Of a DNA stretch of 64,000 nucleotides, positions 8,787 to 17,440 are shown piece after piece. The position numbers and the translations under genes are program-made. The number at the start of each line of letters is the position of its first letter. Positions within the stretch are counted from its first letter, which is position 1. The DNA lies in contig NZ_NIHD01000006.1 in NCBI RefSeq assembly GCF_002806975.1, positions 186,001 through 250,000 of the forward strand. Direction: 5' to 3'. This DNA is from Marinobacter aromaticivorans (lineage in GTDB: Bacteria; Pseudomonadota; Gammaproteobacteria; Pseudomonadales; Oleiphilaceae). The notes under the pieces are model-generated. The model was not told the origin of the DNA. It did no database searches and saw only the letters and a list, made by a program, of their open reading frames with translations.

Positions 8787-9403
8787 CAGTTGATTTTCTT
8801 GGCTTCTGCTGAGAGTTGGTCAAACCCCTTGATGTTTGAGAAGGCATTCAGCTTTTCCTGGTCTGCCTCCGACGGATTGGCTATCTGGTCGATGGAAGTG
8901 ATGCCTGCATCTTTCATTTTCCTGGCAGTGGCTGGCCCTATGCCTTTAACCAGGGTGAGATCGCTTCTATCGACAGGTTTCTTTTCCCGGGCAGCAGCTG
9001 CCTTCTTCCTGGCCGGTGCTTTGTCAGAAGCGGCTTTTTTTGCAGCGGGCTTCCTGGCAGGCGCTGCAGGCTTTTTCTTCAGTTCTTTTTTACTCTCTTT
9101 TTCAGCCTTGCGAATGTCCTCTTTCGAGGCCACACCCAAACGTTCGAGTATGCTGGACTGAAGTTCGTGGAATTCTTCCAGGCGACGCTCGAATTCATCA
9201 TAAAAGCGCTTGGTTTCGCGCTCCCGAAGTTCATCGATTTCTTTCAGAAGCTTGCGAAGCGGATCCTGAACCTGGTGCTGCAGGGTTTCGAACTGCTTCA
9301 TTGCGTCACTGATCAGACCTTCAATCTGACTCGACGTTTTCTCAAATTCCTTGTTGACCTTCTTTACGATCTTATCAACGCTCGATTTGGCTTTCTTTGC
9401 CAT
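8786..9403 (-). CDS. Coiled-coil protein with Lys/Ala-rich linker and C-terminal helix-hairpin-helix
   Basis: Function unknown. The 205-residue protein is built from three parts. Residues 1 to about 105 are highly charged helix suited to a phasin-like coiled coil (for example ELRERETKRFYDEFERRL). Residues 105-145 are a lysine/alanine-rich, histone-tail-like linker (KKPAAPARKPAAKKAA). The C-terminal 60 residues hold a helix-hairpin-helix (LTLVKGIGPATARKMKDAG). The linker and HhH suggest nucleic-acid binding; the N-terminal part resembles phasins and polyhydroxyalkanoate regulators. The start ATG has GGAGA nine bases upstream. Its stop overlaps the selD start (TGATG), so the two are translationally coupled, a neighbourhood that has no obvious reason and is worth testing for conservation. 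Confidence 0.75.
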   Translation of the reverse strand: MAKKAKSSVDKIVKKVNKEFEKTSSQIEGLISDAMKQFETLQHQVQDPLRKLLKEIDELRERETKRFYDEFERRLEEFHELQSSILERLGVASKEDIRKAEKESKKELKKKPAAPARKPAAKKAASDKAPARKKAAAAREKKPVDRSDLTLVKGIGPATARKMKDAGITSIDQIANPSEADQEKLNAFSNIKGFDQLSAEAKKIN

Positions 9404-9444
9404 TGGGTTGTCTCCTTGCAGACAGGTAGAACGGATAAAAGTAA

Positions 9445-9843
9445 TCAGGCCATTTGCCGCAATCCCGGCATGGAACCTGAGGAGCGTCGTGATTTCAACG
9501 ACTGCTTTTTGGAAAGCACCTCTCTGATACGACGCAGTTTCTCTTCAATGGCCTTGTCGCTATCAGAGTTCAAATCAGAAAAATCAATTGAGTAGAAGAA
9601 GTTGCTACAGTGTTTTCTGCGCTCTGTGATAAGCCCCGGTACCTTCTCCGCACGAATTTCGTCGAACGGCATATCCATGATCAGGTCAAGTACAATGGTA
9701 TCGCCGGGATTGAACAGTTTGTCAGTCTTCATTACGCATCCGTAGGCGTCCAGTTCAAAAAGCGCGGCTTCTACCTGTTCCCTGCGGAACAGGCCATGCC
9801 GGAATCTGAAACGGGCAACAAGATCGGGCAACGCTTCCTTCAT
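9445..9843 (-). CDS. PilZ-like protein with degenerate c-di-GMP motif
   Basis: Small cytoplasmic protein of about 132 residues with a PilZ-like beta-barrel pattern. An arginine-rich N-terminus (ARFRFRHGLFRRE) stands where PilZ has RxxxR. The second motif, D/NxSxxG, is reduced to LDAYGC, so canonical cyclic di-GMP binding is doubtful. The C-terminal 30 residues are basic and serine-rich (KKQSLKSRRSSG), likely disordered. The ATG at 9843 has GAAGAG upstream and gives a sensible N-terminus; the reading frame is open to a TTG at 9888. It precedes the HhH-selD pair by 41 bases on the same strand and may share its transcript. Role unknown. Confidence 0.6.
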   Translation of the reverse strand: MKEALPDLVARFRFRHGLFRREQVEAALFELDAYGCVMKTDKLFNPGDTIVLDLIMDMPFDEIRAEKVPGLITERRKHCSNFFYSIDFSDLNSDSDKAIEEKLRRIREVLSKKQSLKSRRSSGSMPGLRQMA

Positions 9844-9959
9844 GAATACTGAGTCTCTTCTGGAGCTGGCTTGATATTGATTAAACAATAGATACTGACC
9901 GCAGGTTATGCAATATCGTCAATACACTACGATAGCCCTTTGACGCTGTACTTCAACAC

Positions 9960-11480
9960 TTAACGGGTGATAATTTCATACATGTCAATTCTGCGGTCTT
10001 TAAGGTTGGTTACCGACCCCTCGTTGCGCACCAATGTAAGCTTTTCGAGGTCCATGTCCGAGAACATGATCATCTCGGTATTGGGCGTTGTCTCTGCCAT
10101 CACTGCATCGTGGGGAAACGCGAAATCGGATGGCGAGAATACTGACGACTGGGCATATTGCACGTCGAGGTTTTCCACCTTTGGCAGGTTCCCGACACTG
10201 CCGGTGATCACCACATAACACTCGTTTTCAATGGCCCGGGCCTGGGCACAATGACGAACCCGCAAATAGCCGTTTTTGGTGTCGGTCCAGAAGGGCACAC
10301 AGATGATGTCGACTTCATTGATCGCGGCAATACGACCCAGCTCCGGGAATTCGATGTCATAACAGATGAGAATCGCAACCCGCCCGGAATCCGTATCAAA
10401 GACTTCAAACTTGTTTCCGCCCTCAACCACCCAGTCCCTGCGCTCGTGGGGCGTAATGTGAATCTTGCGTTGCTCGTCCACCCGGCCATCGCGGTGACAC
10501 AGGTAAGACACATTGTAAACCCGGTCATTCTCAAGCAGCGGCATGGAGCCGGTGATGATATTGATGTTATAGCTCACCGCCATATCAGACATTCTGTCCC
10601 GGAACTGCTGGGTAAAACCGGCAAGAAAGCGGATAGCGCGAGTCTGATCCACCTGATCGGTCAGCCCCATCAGAGGCGCGTTGAAAAACTCCGGGAAGAG
10701 CGCAAAATCGCTCTTGTAATCAGATAATGCGTCCACGAAGTACTCAACCTGTTCCAGCACTTCTTCAACCGAACCAAACTCACGCATCTGCCATTGCACC
10801 GCGCCCATGCGGACCTGGGTTTTCTTTTCGTTCAGTACCGAAGAGGGTGGGGTATACAGAATGTTCCGCCATTCCAGCAGGGTTGCATACCCCAGGGATT
10901 TCTCATCCTCCGGCAGGTACTTGTGCATCAACCGGGTAACCCGGAAATCATTGGACAGCTGGAAGCTCAGAATCGGATCGTAAATATCCTTGCGATCAAC
11001 CCGGTCAATGTATTCCGCAGGCGAATACTGATCCGAATATTTCCAGTAGCCGGGAATACGGCCTCCGGCGAGAATCGCACGCAGATTCAGAGAACGGCAG
11101 AGTTCCTTACGGGCTTCGTAAAGACGCCGGCCCAGCCGGTAGCCCCGGTATTCTGGATGAATAAACACATCGAGCCCATACAGGGAATCACCGTTCGGGT
11201 TATGCCAGATCTGCTCATTGCGAAGAATCAGATCGTCATAGGTGTGAGGGTTACTGAACCGCTCGTATTTAACAGAAACCGTAAGGGCAACGGCAACCAG
11301 CTGATTATTGTCCTCGATGCAGATCTGCCCGTCCGGGAACTGCTCAACCAGGGCCTTGATGGTATCTCTTGGCCAGGCTCCCCCTATGTCGTCATACACG
11401 CGATCCATCAGTACCTGAAGCTGCTCATAATCATCAAGCGTCAGGTTGCGGAGATTCAAATGGAGTTCTTCATGGGCCAT
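9960..11480 (-). CDS. GNAT acetyltransferase / carbon-nitrogen hydrolase (nitrilase) fusion
   Basis: A 506-residue cytoplasmic two-domain enzyme. Residues 10-210 are a GNAT N-acetyltransferase with the acetyl-CoA loop LDVFIHPEYRGYRLGRRLYE near 103-122. Residues 222-506 are a nitrilase-superfamily amidohydrolase with a full Glu-Lys-Cys triad: E264 in LFPEFF, K339 in QRKIHIT, and C373 in LICYDIEFPE. This architecture is a known conserved fusion of unknown substrate; acylating and hydrolysing amides of the same small molecule is a reasonable guess. The ATG has GGAG about 12 bases upstream (GGAGCCTCACTGAATG). The gene stands alone between the PilZ-like gene and a lone binding protein, all leftward. 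Confidence 0.88.
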   Translation of the reverse strand: MAHEELHLNLRNLTLDDYEQLQVLMDRVYDDIGGAWPRDTIKALVEQFPDGQICIEDNNQLVAVALTVSVKYERFSNPHTYDDLILRNEQIWHNPNGDSLYGLDVFIHPEYRGYRLGRRLYEARKELCRSLNLRAILAGGRIPGYWKYSDQYSPAEYIDRVDRKDIYDPILSFQLSNDFRVTRLMHKYLPEDEKSLGYATLLEWRNILYTPPSSVLNEKKTQVRMGAVQWQMREFGSVEEVLEQVEYFVDALSDYKSDFALFPEFFNAPLMGLTDQVDQTRAIRFLAGFTQQFRDRMSDMAVSYNINIITGSMPLLENDRVYNVSYLCHRDGRVDEQRKIHITPHERRDWVVEGGNKFEVFDTDSGRVAILICYDIEFPELGRIAAINEVDIICVPFWTDTKNGYLRVRHCAQARAIENECYVVITGSVGNLPKVENLDVQYAQSSVFSPSDFAFPHDAVMAETTPNTEMIMFSDMDLEKLTLVRNEGSVTNLKDRRIDMYEIITR

Positions 11481-11602
11481 TCAGTGAGGCTCCTGTATGG
11501 CGGTATTTTGGGTTTCTCGACCAAGTTTATCAGAAGGTATGAAAGAGTTGGCACAGGTAGCGGGAAAGCCACGAAAGAAAAGCCGGGTATACGCAATGTA
11601 GC

Positions 11603-11617
11603 GGCTCCGCTGGAGCC
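11603..11617. terminator. Short stem-loop after the lone binding-protein gene
   Basis: GGCTCC-GCT-GGAGCC forms a perfect 6-bp stem with a 3-base loop, starting four bases past the stop of the leftward binding-protein gene. There is no U-run, so it is at best a weak or Rho-assisted end signal. Confidence 0.3.
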
Positions 11618-11621
11618 TCAC

Positions 11622-12623
11622 TCACTGGCTCAGCAATTCAAGCCGCCGGCGCAGATTTTGCAAGGTCTGGCGCCCCAGGTTATCCGACTCTCCACTCAGG
11701 AACGGATTGTCCAGAGCAATAACGGTGCGCTTGTCGAGGTTCAGGTCCTCTGCTGCCGTACCGTAAAACTGCTCGAGGAAAGCCCCGAAACTTCCGTCCC
11801 GGATGGCCCGTTCCATTCCAAGCTGTAACCTGTGCGCGGTTAAATGATCTTCCGGCCCCACAAACAGGTACGAAGGCATGGGGTAGGCCAGCACAATGCC
11901 GGGTTCCACAACCAGTTCCGGGTCATTTTCGATACGAAGATCATTGGCAACTTCACTGACACCCCGGGCAAAACAGTCGAAGCGCTCGTTTTTCAGCATT
12001 CCAAACAGAATTTCATAGCGCGAATGGGTAATTACGGGGATGTTATTTTCTCTGAGAATGTCGGTGTCAGGCCAGTGCACACCCTGGCCGATGCGGATAT
12101 CTCTGTCCCGAAGATCCGCGAGCGAGTTGATGCCCTCAAACAATGCAAGATTATGCGGCATAACCACACAAACGCGAAAACCCAGCAACCCTCCATCTAC
12201 CGGAACCGGAATTGCTGTAAGACGTTCTTCCCTCTCTGTGGATGTTGCCAGGTTGGCAATGTCCAGCAAACCATACTCGCCGCGAGCCAGCTCCCGGAGA
12301 GCCCGGCCCTGGCTCAATTCACTGCTGCGGAGCAGGCGGAACTCCCCATACTCGGCGGTTTTTGCCAGCGCAAGATTAACCAGCGCATAGATGGCCGGGT
12401 TGTCGTAGCTACGGTACCAGAGTACATAGTCCCGGTGCGCCGGGTTTACCGGGGCGGACACGAAGGCAGACGCTTCCGGTGCCGAAGGTGGCCCAACGGT
12501 ATCGCCCGGTGTGCCGGCGTAAACAGGGCAAACCATTAACAGGCTGCCAGCGAGCCCCGGCAGCAGTGCAGTCATTGCATGCCTGCAGGCATGTTTAAAT
12601 CCGTGTATGAGAGCTGCGAACAT
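11622..12623 (-). CDS. Periplasmic solute-binding protein, family 3-like, without transporter partners
   Basis: Predicted exported binding protein of 333 residues. A long N-terminus with a hydrophobic stretch (TALLPGLAGSLLMVCPVYA) acts as signal peptide, followed by a Pro/Ala-rich linker. The fold pattern is that of type 2 periplasmic binding proteins: VLWYRSYDNPAIYALVNLAL, then LADLRDRDIRIGQGVHWPDT and LKNERFDCFARGVSEV. It may belong to the extracytoplasmic sensors or orphan binding proteins seen next to signalling genes, since no permease or ATPase lies nearby. ATG 12623 has GGAAG nine bases upstream. Ligand unknown. Upstream (12624-12852) lies a 229-base gap shared with the divergent hotdog gene, in which I recognise no clear promoter. 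Confidence 0.65.
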   Translation of the reverse strand: MFAALIHGFKHACRHAMTALLPGLAGSLLMVCPVYAGTPGDTVGPPSAPEASAFVSAPVNPAHRDYVLWYRSYDNPAIYALVNLALAKTAEYGEFRLLRSSELSQGRALRELARGEYGLLDIANLATSTEREERLTAIPVPVDGGLLGFRVCVVMPHNLALFEGINSLADLRDRDIRIGQGVHWPDTDILRENNIPVITHSRYEILFGMLKNERFDCFARGVSEVANDLRIENDPELVVEPGIVLAYPMPSYLFVGPEDHLTAHRLQLGMERAIRDGSFGAFLEQFYGTAAEDLNLDKRTVIALDNPFLSGESDNLGRQTLQNLRRRLELLSQ

Positions 12624-12852
12624 GTTGCAACTTCCGAATCCTTTTGACTGGCTTGTCCGAATCAGTTCCTGCGGGCAGAAAACTGGCCAAATGGGTGCTG
12701 CATATGAAGTGAACCGCCTCTACTTTAGACCAGAAAACGGCCAGAGAAAGGAGAATCTTTCAAAATAATGTAAAAGAGTGTTGCGATGTGTATGGGGCGC
12801 TGCAATCATCCGCTTCAACCTGTAATGTACCCCCAGGCTCAGGAGCTGAATT

Positions 12853-13407
12853 ATGGCGTTAATCGACAGTATTATTGGTGTAACAGGGCAGTGGATCTCC
12901 AACACAAATCCCGCGGCCACGCTGGCGCAACCGGTTGAATGGCTGAAGAAAACCGGAGGTTATGCGGCGGTTAATCGCATCATAGGGCTGTCGATCCCGT
13001 TTGCACCGCGCAACCGGTTCAGTGTGGAAGAGGTGCGCCCCGGATACGTGCGGGCGCGCATCCAGCTCAAGGGCAATAAAAACCACTTTGGCAGCCTGTA
13101 CGCTGGCGCTTATTTTCTTGTGGCGGAAATTCCTGGCGGGGTACTGACGCTGTTTGATCTTGGGCCGGCGTACACGCCAATCCTGAAAGAAATGACGCTG
13201 CAGTTTCTGCAGCCTGCGAATACGGATGTCACCGTGGAGTTTTCCCTTTCTCCCGAAAACGTGACAGCCATTCGTGCAGATGCCGATGCCACGGGTCGGG
13301 CAAAGTTTACGCTTGAGGGTGAGTTGCGGGATATGCACGGTAACCATGTTGCGACCTCCATTGCGCACTACCGGGTTCGCAAAAAAGGGTTCCAGACGGC
13401 AGCGTAA
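12853..13407 (+). CDS. DUF4442 hotdog-fold protein (putative acyl-CoA thioesterase)
   Basis: A 184-residue protein with the hotdog-fold pattern of DUF4442: a long N-terminal helix, then IPFAPRNRFSVEEVRPGYVRARI, NKNHFGSLYAGAYFLVAEIPGG, and paired strands to the C-terminus (NHVATSIAHYRVRKK). The NHFGSLYAGA segment corresponds to the central hotdog helix region where related thioesterases bind acyl-CoA. The substrate is unknown. The ATG is well placed behind AGGAG. It is convergent with recQ, 27 bases apart, with no visible terminator between them. Confidence 0.75.
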   Translation: MALIDSIIGVTGQWISNTNPAATLAQPVEWLKKTGGYAAVNRIIGLSIPFAPRNRFSVEEVRPGYVRARIQLKGNKNHFGSLYAGAYFLVAEIPGGVLTLFDLGPAYTPILKEMTLQFLQPANTDVTVEFSLSPENVTAIRADADATGRAKFTLEGELRDMHGNHVATSIAHYRVRKKGFQTAA

Positions 13408-13434
13408 ATCTGGCCGGTGAGCCGCGCTCAGGCC

Positions 13435-15297
13435 TCAGTCCAGCCCCGCAAGGGTGGCGAGGAAGATCTCGCCGTATTTCTCCAGCTTTGCAGCGCCCAC
13501 ACCACTGACTCCCGCCAGCTCATCAAGGGTTTTGGGTTTGCGCTCAAGCATGTCAAACAGGGTGGTATCGTGGAAGATCACGTAAGGCGGCACACCTTGC
13601 TGATCAGCGAGCTCTTTCCGGCAGGCTCGAAGTGCCTCCCAGCCGGCATGATCGGTAATCTGGTCTTTGATCGCGCTGCCGGTTCGTCGGCCAGAAGAAC
13701 GCCCCGCTGACTTTTTGACCACCGGGTCTTTGCGCAACTTTACCGTTTGTTGCCCTTTCAGTAGTGGTCTGCATTGCTCTGTAAGCTGAAGCGCGCCATA
13801 CCCCTCGGGGTCTGCACGCAGGTAGCCGTTAGCCACCAGTTGCCGGAACACCGACTTCCACTCGTTAACTGAGAGTTCAGTGCCTATGCCGTAGGTTGAG
13901 ACTTGGTGGTGTCCGAATTGCAGCACCCGTTCGTTCTCCGAGCCCCTCAAAACGTCAATCAGATAGGTAACACCGAACCTTTGGCCGGTGCGGAATACGC
14001 AGGACAATGCCTTCTGCACAGCCACCGTTCCATCCCAGGTTTCGGGGGGAACAAGGCAGGTATCACAGTTGCCGCAGGGGTTATCCAGTTTGTCGCCGAA
14101 ATAATTGAGCAGAACCTGCCGGCGGCACCTGGTGACTTCACAAAGGCCCAGCATGGCATCCAGCTTTTGCCGCTCGATGCGTTTAAAGTGATCGTTACCC
14201 TGAGAGGCTTCCAGCATTTGCCGCAGTTTGATGACATCCTGAAGGCCATAAACCATCCAGGCTGTTGACGGTTTGCCATCGCGCCCGGCACGCCCGGTCT
14301 CCTGGTAATAGGCTTCCAGACTTTTTGGCAGATCAAGATGCGCAACGAAGCGCACATCAGGTTTATCGATACCCATGCCAAAGGCAATGGTGGCTACAAT
14401 AATCACGCCATCTTCCCGCAGGAATCGCTCCTGATGGTTAGCCCGATCAGCCGCAGGAAGCCCGGCATGATAGGGCAAAGCCGTATAACCGTTTTGCATC
14501 AGCATCTTTGCGGTGGCATCGACTTTATTACGGGACAGGCAGTAAACAATACCGCAATCACCTTCATGTTCTGCTTTTATAAAATCCAGCAACTGTTTGT
14601 TTGCATTGGTTTTTGGCGCTATCCGATACTGGATGTTCGGGCGATCAAAACTGCTGATGAAATGCCGGGCTTCAGTGAGGGAGAGCCGTTCAGCAATTTC
14701 TTTACGGGTGCGTTCATCGGCGGTCGCGGTTAAGGCAATCCGGGGAACCTCCGGGAATTCGCTGGCCAATACCGCAAGCTGCAGATAATCGGAACGGAAG
14801 TCGTGCCCCCACTGGGACACGCAATGCGCTTCGTCGATGGCAAACAAAGAAATGGACGCACCATGCAACAGCTCAAGGGTGCGCGGCTGTATCAGCCGCT
14901 CCGGAGCACAATAAAGCAGATCCAGCTCGCCTGTGCTCAACGCATACTCAGTTGCCCGGGCCTGTTCAAAATCCATGGTGGAATTCAGGAACGCCGCCCG
15001 CACGCCCAGCTCGCGCAGCGCCGCAACCTGATCCTGCATCAATGCGATCAACGGGGAAATAACAATGGCGGTGCCAGAACGGACGAGCGCCGGAACCTGA
15101 TAGCACAGGGATTTGCCTCCACCCGTTGGCATGAGTACCAGGGCATCTCCACCGCGGACCACTTCATGGATGACCTCGCCCTGCAGTGGCCGGAAGGATT
15201 CGTAACCAAACACTTCATGCAAAACCGCCTCAGGGCTTCTGCCCGAGGTTGTGGGCCGCTCTGCCAAAAGCTGATCGAAGTCCTGATCGGGGTGCAT
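13435..15297 (-). CDS. recQ: ATP-dependent DNA helicase RecQ
   Basis: 3'-5' DNA helicase for recombination and stalled-fork repair. At 620 residues it is full length. Visible parts in order are Walker A ([12 protein letters not shown], near residue 60), the DEAH box ([16 protein letters not shown]), motif VI ([10 protein letters not shown]), the RQC zinc site with four cysteines (CEVTRCRR and CGNCDTC), the winged helix, and a C-terminal HRDC domain ([22 protein letters not shown]). It starts with ATG and stands alone between the hotdog gene and the divergent acyltransferase. Nothing unusual was noticed. Confidence 0.97.
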   Translation of the reverse strand: MHPDQDFDQLLAERPTTSGRSPEAVLHEVFGYESFRPLQGEVIHEVVRGGDALVLMPTGGGKSLCYQVPALVRSGTAIVISPLIALMQDQVAALRELGVRAAFLNSTMDFEQARATEYALSTGELDLLYCAPERLIQPRTLELLHGASISLFAIDEAHCVSQWGHDFRSDYLQLAVLASEFPEVPRIALTATADERTRKEIAERLSLTEARHFISSFDRPNIQYRIAPKTNANKQLLDFIKAEHEGDCGIVYCLSRNKVDATAKMLMQNGYTALPYHAGLPAADRANHQERFLREDGVIIVATIAFGMGIDKPDVRFVAHLDLPKSLEAYYQETGRAGRDGKPSTAWMVYGLQDVIKLRQMLEASQGNDHFKRIERQKLDAMLGLCEVTRCRRQVLLNYFGDKLDNPCGNCDTCLVPPETWDGTVAVQKALSCVFRTGQRFGVTYLIDVLRGSENERVLQFGHHQVSTYGIGTELSVNEWKSVFRQLVANGYLRADPEGYGALQLTEQCRPLLKGQQTVKLRKDPVVKKSAGRSSGRRTGSAIKDQITDHAGWEALRACRKELADQQGVPPYVIFHDTTLFDMLERKPKTLDELAGVSGVGAAKLEKYGEIFLATLAGLD

Positions 15298-15520
15298 AAA
15301 ATAATCGGCTCATCGTTAGGCTGGGGTGAAAACTGTCGGAATAAATGGCCGAACAAAGCACTGTTTCGGCGCGGTGAAGGATCATACCAGATTTTGTGTG
15401 CCTAATGGTTTGCAGGTGTGCTTTAGGGAGGCAAGGGCAGGGAAGAAACGTTACAATACCGCGGTTTAAAACTACCGTTTTACGGCTCACCATAATTTTT
15501 CAGACAAGAACAGGGCATGC

Positions 15521-16726
15521 ATGCAGGAATTTGACGCCATCCGTCCATACTCGGACGAAGAAACTGGCCCGGCGATTCAACGACTGGTTAATGACAAGGA
15601 ATTTCTGGACATGGTCGGCCGCTTCAAGTCGCCGGCACTGGCGCACTGGGCCCCGGCTTTTCTGCGCTTCTTTACCCGCCGCTGGTTAGTAAGCCGCTTT
15701 GGCCATTTTACCCGGGTGGACGATCTGCAGGCGGGATTGTCCGGCTATATTGGTGACCTTATAGAGAACACCACCACCCGTGTAACGACAAGCGGCGTGG
15801 AGAATTTGAGTAAGCAGGGGGCTTACCTGTTCATATCCAACCACCGGGACATTGTGTTTGACCCTATGCTGGTCAATTACCTGCTGTTCCGGAACGGCCT
15901 GCGAACTACCCGTATAGCCATTGGCGACAACCTGCTGGCCAACCGTGTGTTTGCGGAAATGATGCGGCTCAACAAGAGCTTTATCGTACGCCGTGACATG
16001 ACCAGCCCGCGGGAAATGCGGGATGCCTACATTACGCTCTCCGGCTTTATCAACCACAGCATCGCGAACAACGAAAACATCTGGATAGCCCAGCGCGAGG
16101 GGCGCGCCAAAGACGGCCTGGATTTCACCGACCCCGCTATCATCAAGATGTTTTACATGAGCTGTAAAAAAAGCGGACTGAGTTTTGCCGAGGCAATGAA
16201 CAAGCTGCGCATTGTTCCGGTTTCCATCTCCTACGAATACGATCCCTGCGACAAGGACAAGGCCCGCGAACTGGAGACCAAAGCTCGCGCAGGCAGCTAC
16301 AAAAAAGCAGAAGGTGAAGATACCGAACAAATCATGAAAGGCCTGACCGAGTTCAAAGGCCATGTGCATGTTCACTTTGGCACCCCTATTGTTGATGCGC
16401 CGGAAAACCCCAAACAGCTTGCCGCACTGATTGACCGTGAGGTGCATGCCAATTACCGCCTGCACGCCTCCAATCTGGTGGCCTATGAGATGCGTGGCCC
16501 CGACACCACAGGTTCTGAGGCGTCTGCAGACGCTCGCACATCTTTTACAGAATCCGTTGCGACCACCGATAAGTTTTCTGCGGAGGACATGCGCGTTGCC
16601 CGAGCTGAAATGGAAAAAAGGCTGGAGGCTTGTGATCCGGCAACTCGCCCCTATCTACTGGACATGTATGCCAATCCGGTTCAGACCGCACTGGATGCAA
16701 TCGCCATACAAAACACTCCGGGTTAA
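15521..16726 (+). CDS. 1-acyl-sn-glycerol-3-phosphate acyltransferase family protein
   Basis: Membrane-associated glycerolipid acyltransferase of the PlsC/LPLAT superfamily, 401 residues. The catalytic block is SNHRDIVFDP at 106-115, followed by the substrate-binding block IWIAQREGRAKDG. The N-terminal 80 residues and the C-terminal 100 residues, which include a Ser/Thr-rich low-complexity stretch near 335-355, extend beyond the minimal domain. The exact acceptor is unknown. The ATG at 15521 follows a 223-base gap shared with recQ, in which a TACAAT near the sequence GTTACAATACC could be a -10 element, but no matching -35 was evident. Confidence 0.85.
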   Translation: MQEFDAIRPYSDEETGPAIQRLVNDKEFLDMVGRFKSPALAHWAPAFLRFFTRRWLVSRFGHFTRVDDLQAGLSGYIGDLIENTTTRVTTSGVENLSKQGAYLFISNHRDIVFDPMLVNYLLFRNGLRTTRIAIGDNLLANRVFAEMMRLNKSFIVRRDMTSPREMRDAYITLSGFINHSIANNENIWIAQREGRAKDGLDFTDPAIIKMFYMSCKKSGLSFAEAMNKLRIVPVSISYEYDPCDKDKARELETKARAGSYKKAEGEDTEQIMKGLTEFKGHVHVHFGTPIVDAPENPKQLAALIDREVHANYRLHASNLVAYEMRGPDTTGSEASADARTSFTESVATTDKFSAEDMRVARAEMEKRLEACDPATRPYLLDMYANPVQTALDAIAIQNTPG

Positions 16727-16760
16727 CCCGGGCAATCCCTTTTATACAACGAGGTAATGC

Positions 16761-17420
16761 GTGCAGGACCTGCAATATATTGAACTGGAAACCCGGGCAA
16801 ACCCTACAGCTGCTGTTATCTGGCTGCATGGCCTCGGTGCCAGTGGCCACGATTTCGAACCTGTAGTGCCGGAACTTGGTTTGCCCGATGACGCTGCCGT
16901 TCGTTTTATTTTCCCGCACGCTCCCAATATACCGGTTACCATCAACGGCGGCGTCACCATGCCTGCCTGGTACGATATCAAAGCCATGGATATCGACCGC
17001 ATCGTGGATACTGGCCAGCTGATGGATTCGGCGCGGGCCGTAGGCAAGCTGGTTGAACGGGAAATTGAGCGGGGTATCCCCTCAGAGAATATTATTATTG
17101 CCGGCTTTTCCCAGGGTGGGGCGGTTGCCTATGAGCTTGGCCTGAGCTATCGAAAGACGCTGGCGGGTATCCTGGCACTTTCTACCTATTTTGCCACTGC
17201 AAAAACGGTGCAGCCCTCGGAAGCCAACGCGGGCATTCCGATCAATGTGTACCACGGAACCTTTGACCCCATGGTTCCGGAAGCGCTTGGGGTTCGTAGC
17301 GTGGAAACACTCAGGTCAATGGGCTACGAACCGCACTACATGACCTTCCCCATGGAACACAGCGTGTGCCTTGAGGAAATTCAGGACATCGGGCGCTTCA
17401 TTCGCAAGCACGTGCTCTGA
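16761..17420 (+). CDS. Carboxylesterase/phospholipase, alpha/beta hydrolase
   Basis: A 219-residue serine esterase of the carboxylesterase/lysophospholipase (EstB, YpfH-like) family. The nucleophile is S117 in GFSQGG. The acid is in HGTFDPMVP and the histidine in MEHSVC. The oxyanion strand is VIWLHGLGASGHDFEP. It starts with GTG at 16761, behind GAGGT six bases upstream; the ATG at 16757 is out of frame and stops early. It follows the acyltransferase by 34 bases on the same strand, so the two lipid-active enzymes may be co-transcribed. It converges with glgP1, 20 bases apart. Confidence 0.9.
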   Translation: MQDLQYIELETRANPTAAVIWLHGLGASGHDFEPVVPELGLPDDAAVRFIFPHAPNIPVTINGGVTMPAWYDIKAMDIDRIVDTGQLMDSARAVGKLVEREIERGIPSENIIIAGFSQGGAVAYELGLSYRKTLAGILALSTYFATAKTVQPSEANAGIPINVYHGTFDPMVPEALGVRSVETLRSMGYEPHYMTFPMEHSVCLEEIQDIGRFIRKHVL

Positions 17421-17440
17421 TTCGCTACCAGCCGCCGTGC

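Noticed and set aside
9844..9888. TTG start for the PilZ-like gene
   Set aside because: ATG 9843 has a better SD and the added residues look random.
11622..12623. Treating the lone binding protein as part of the selenium transporter
   Set aside because: It lies 3 kb beyond the locus, has a different fold family, and no selenium-clade motif is visible.
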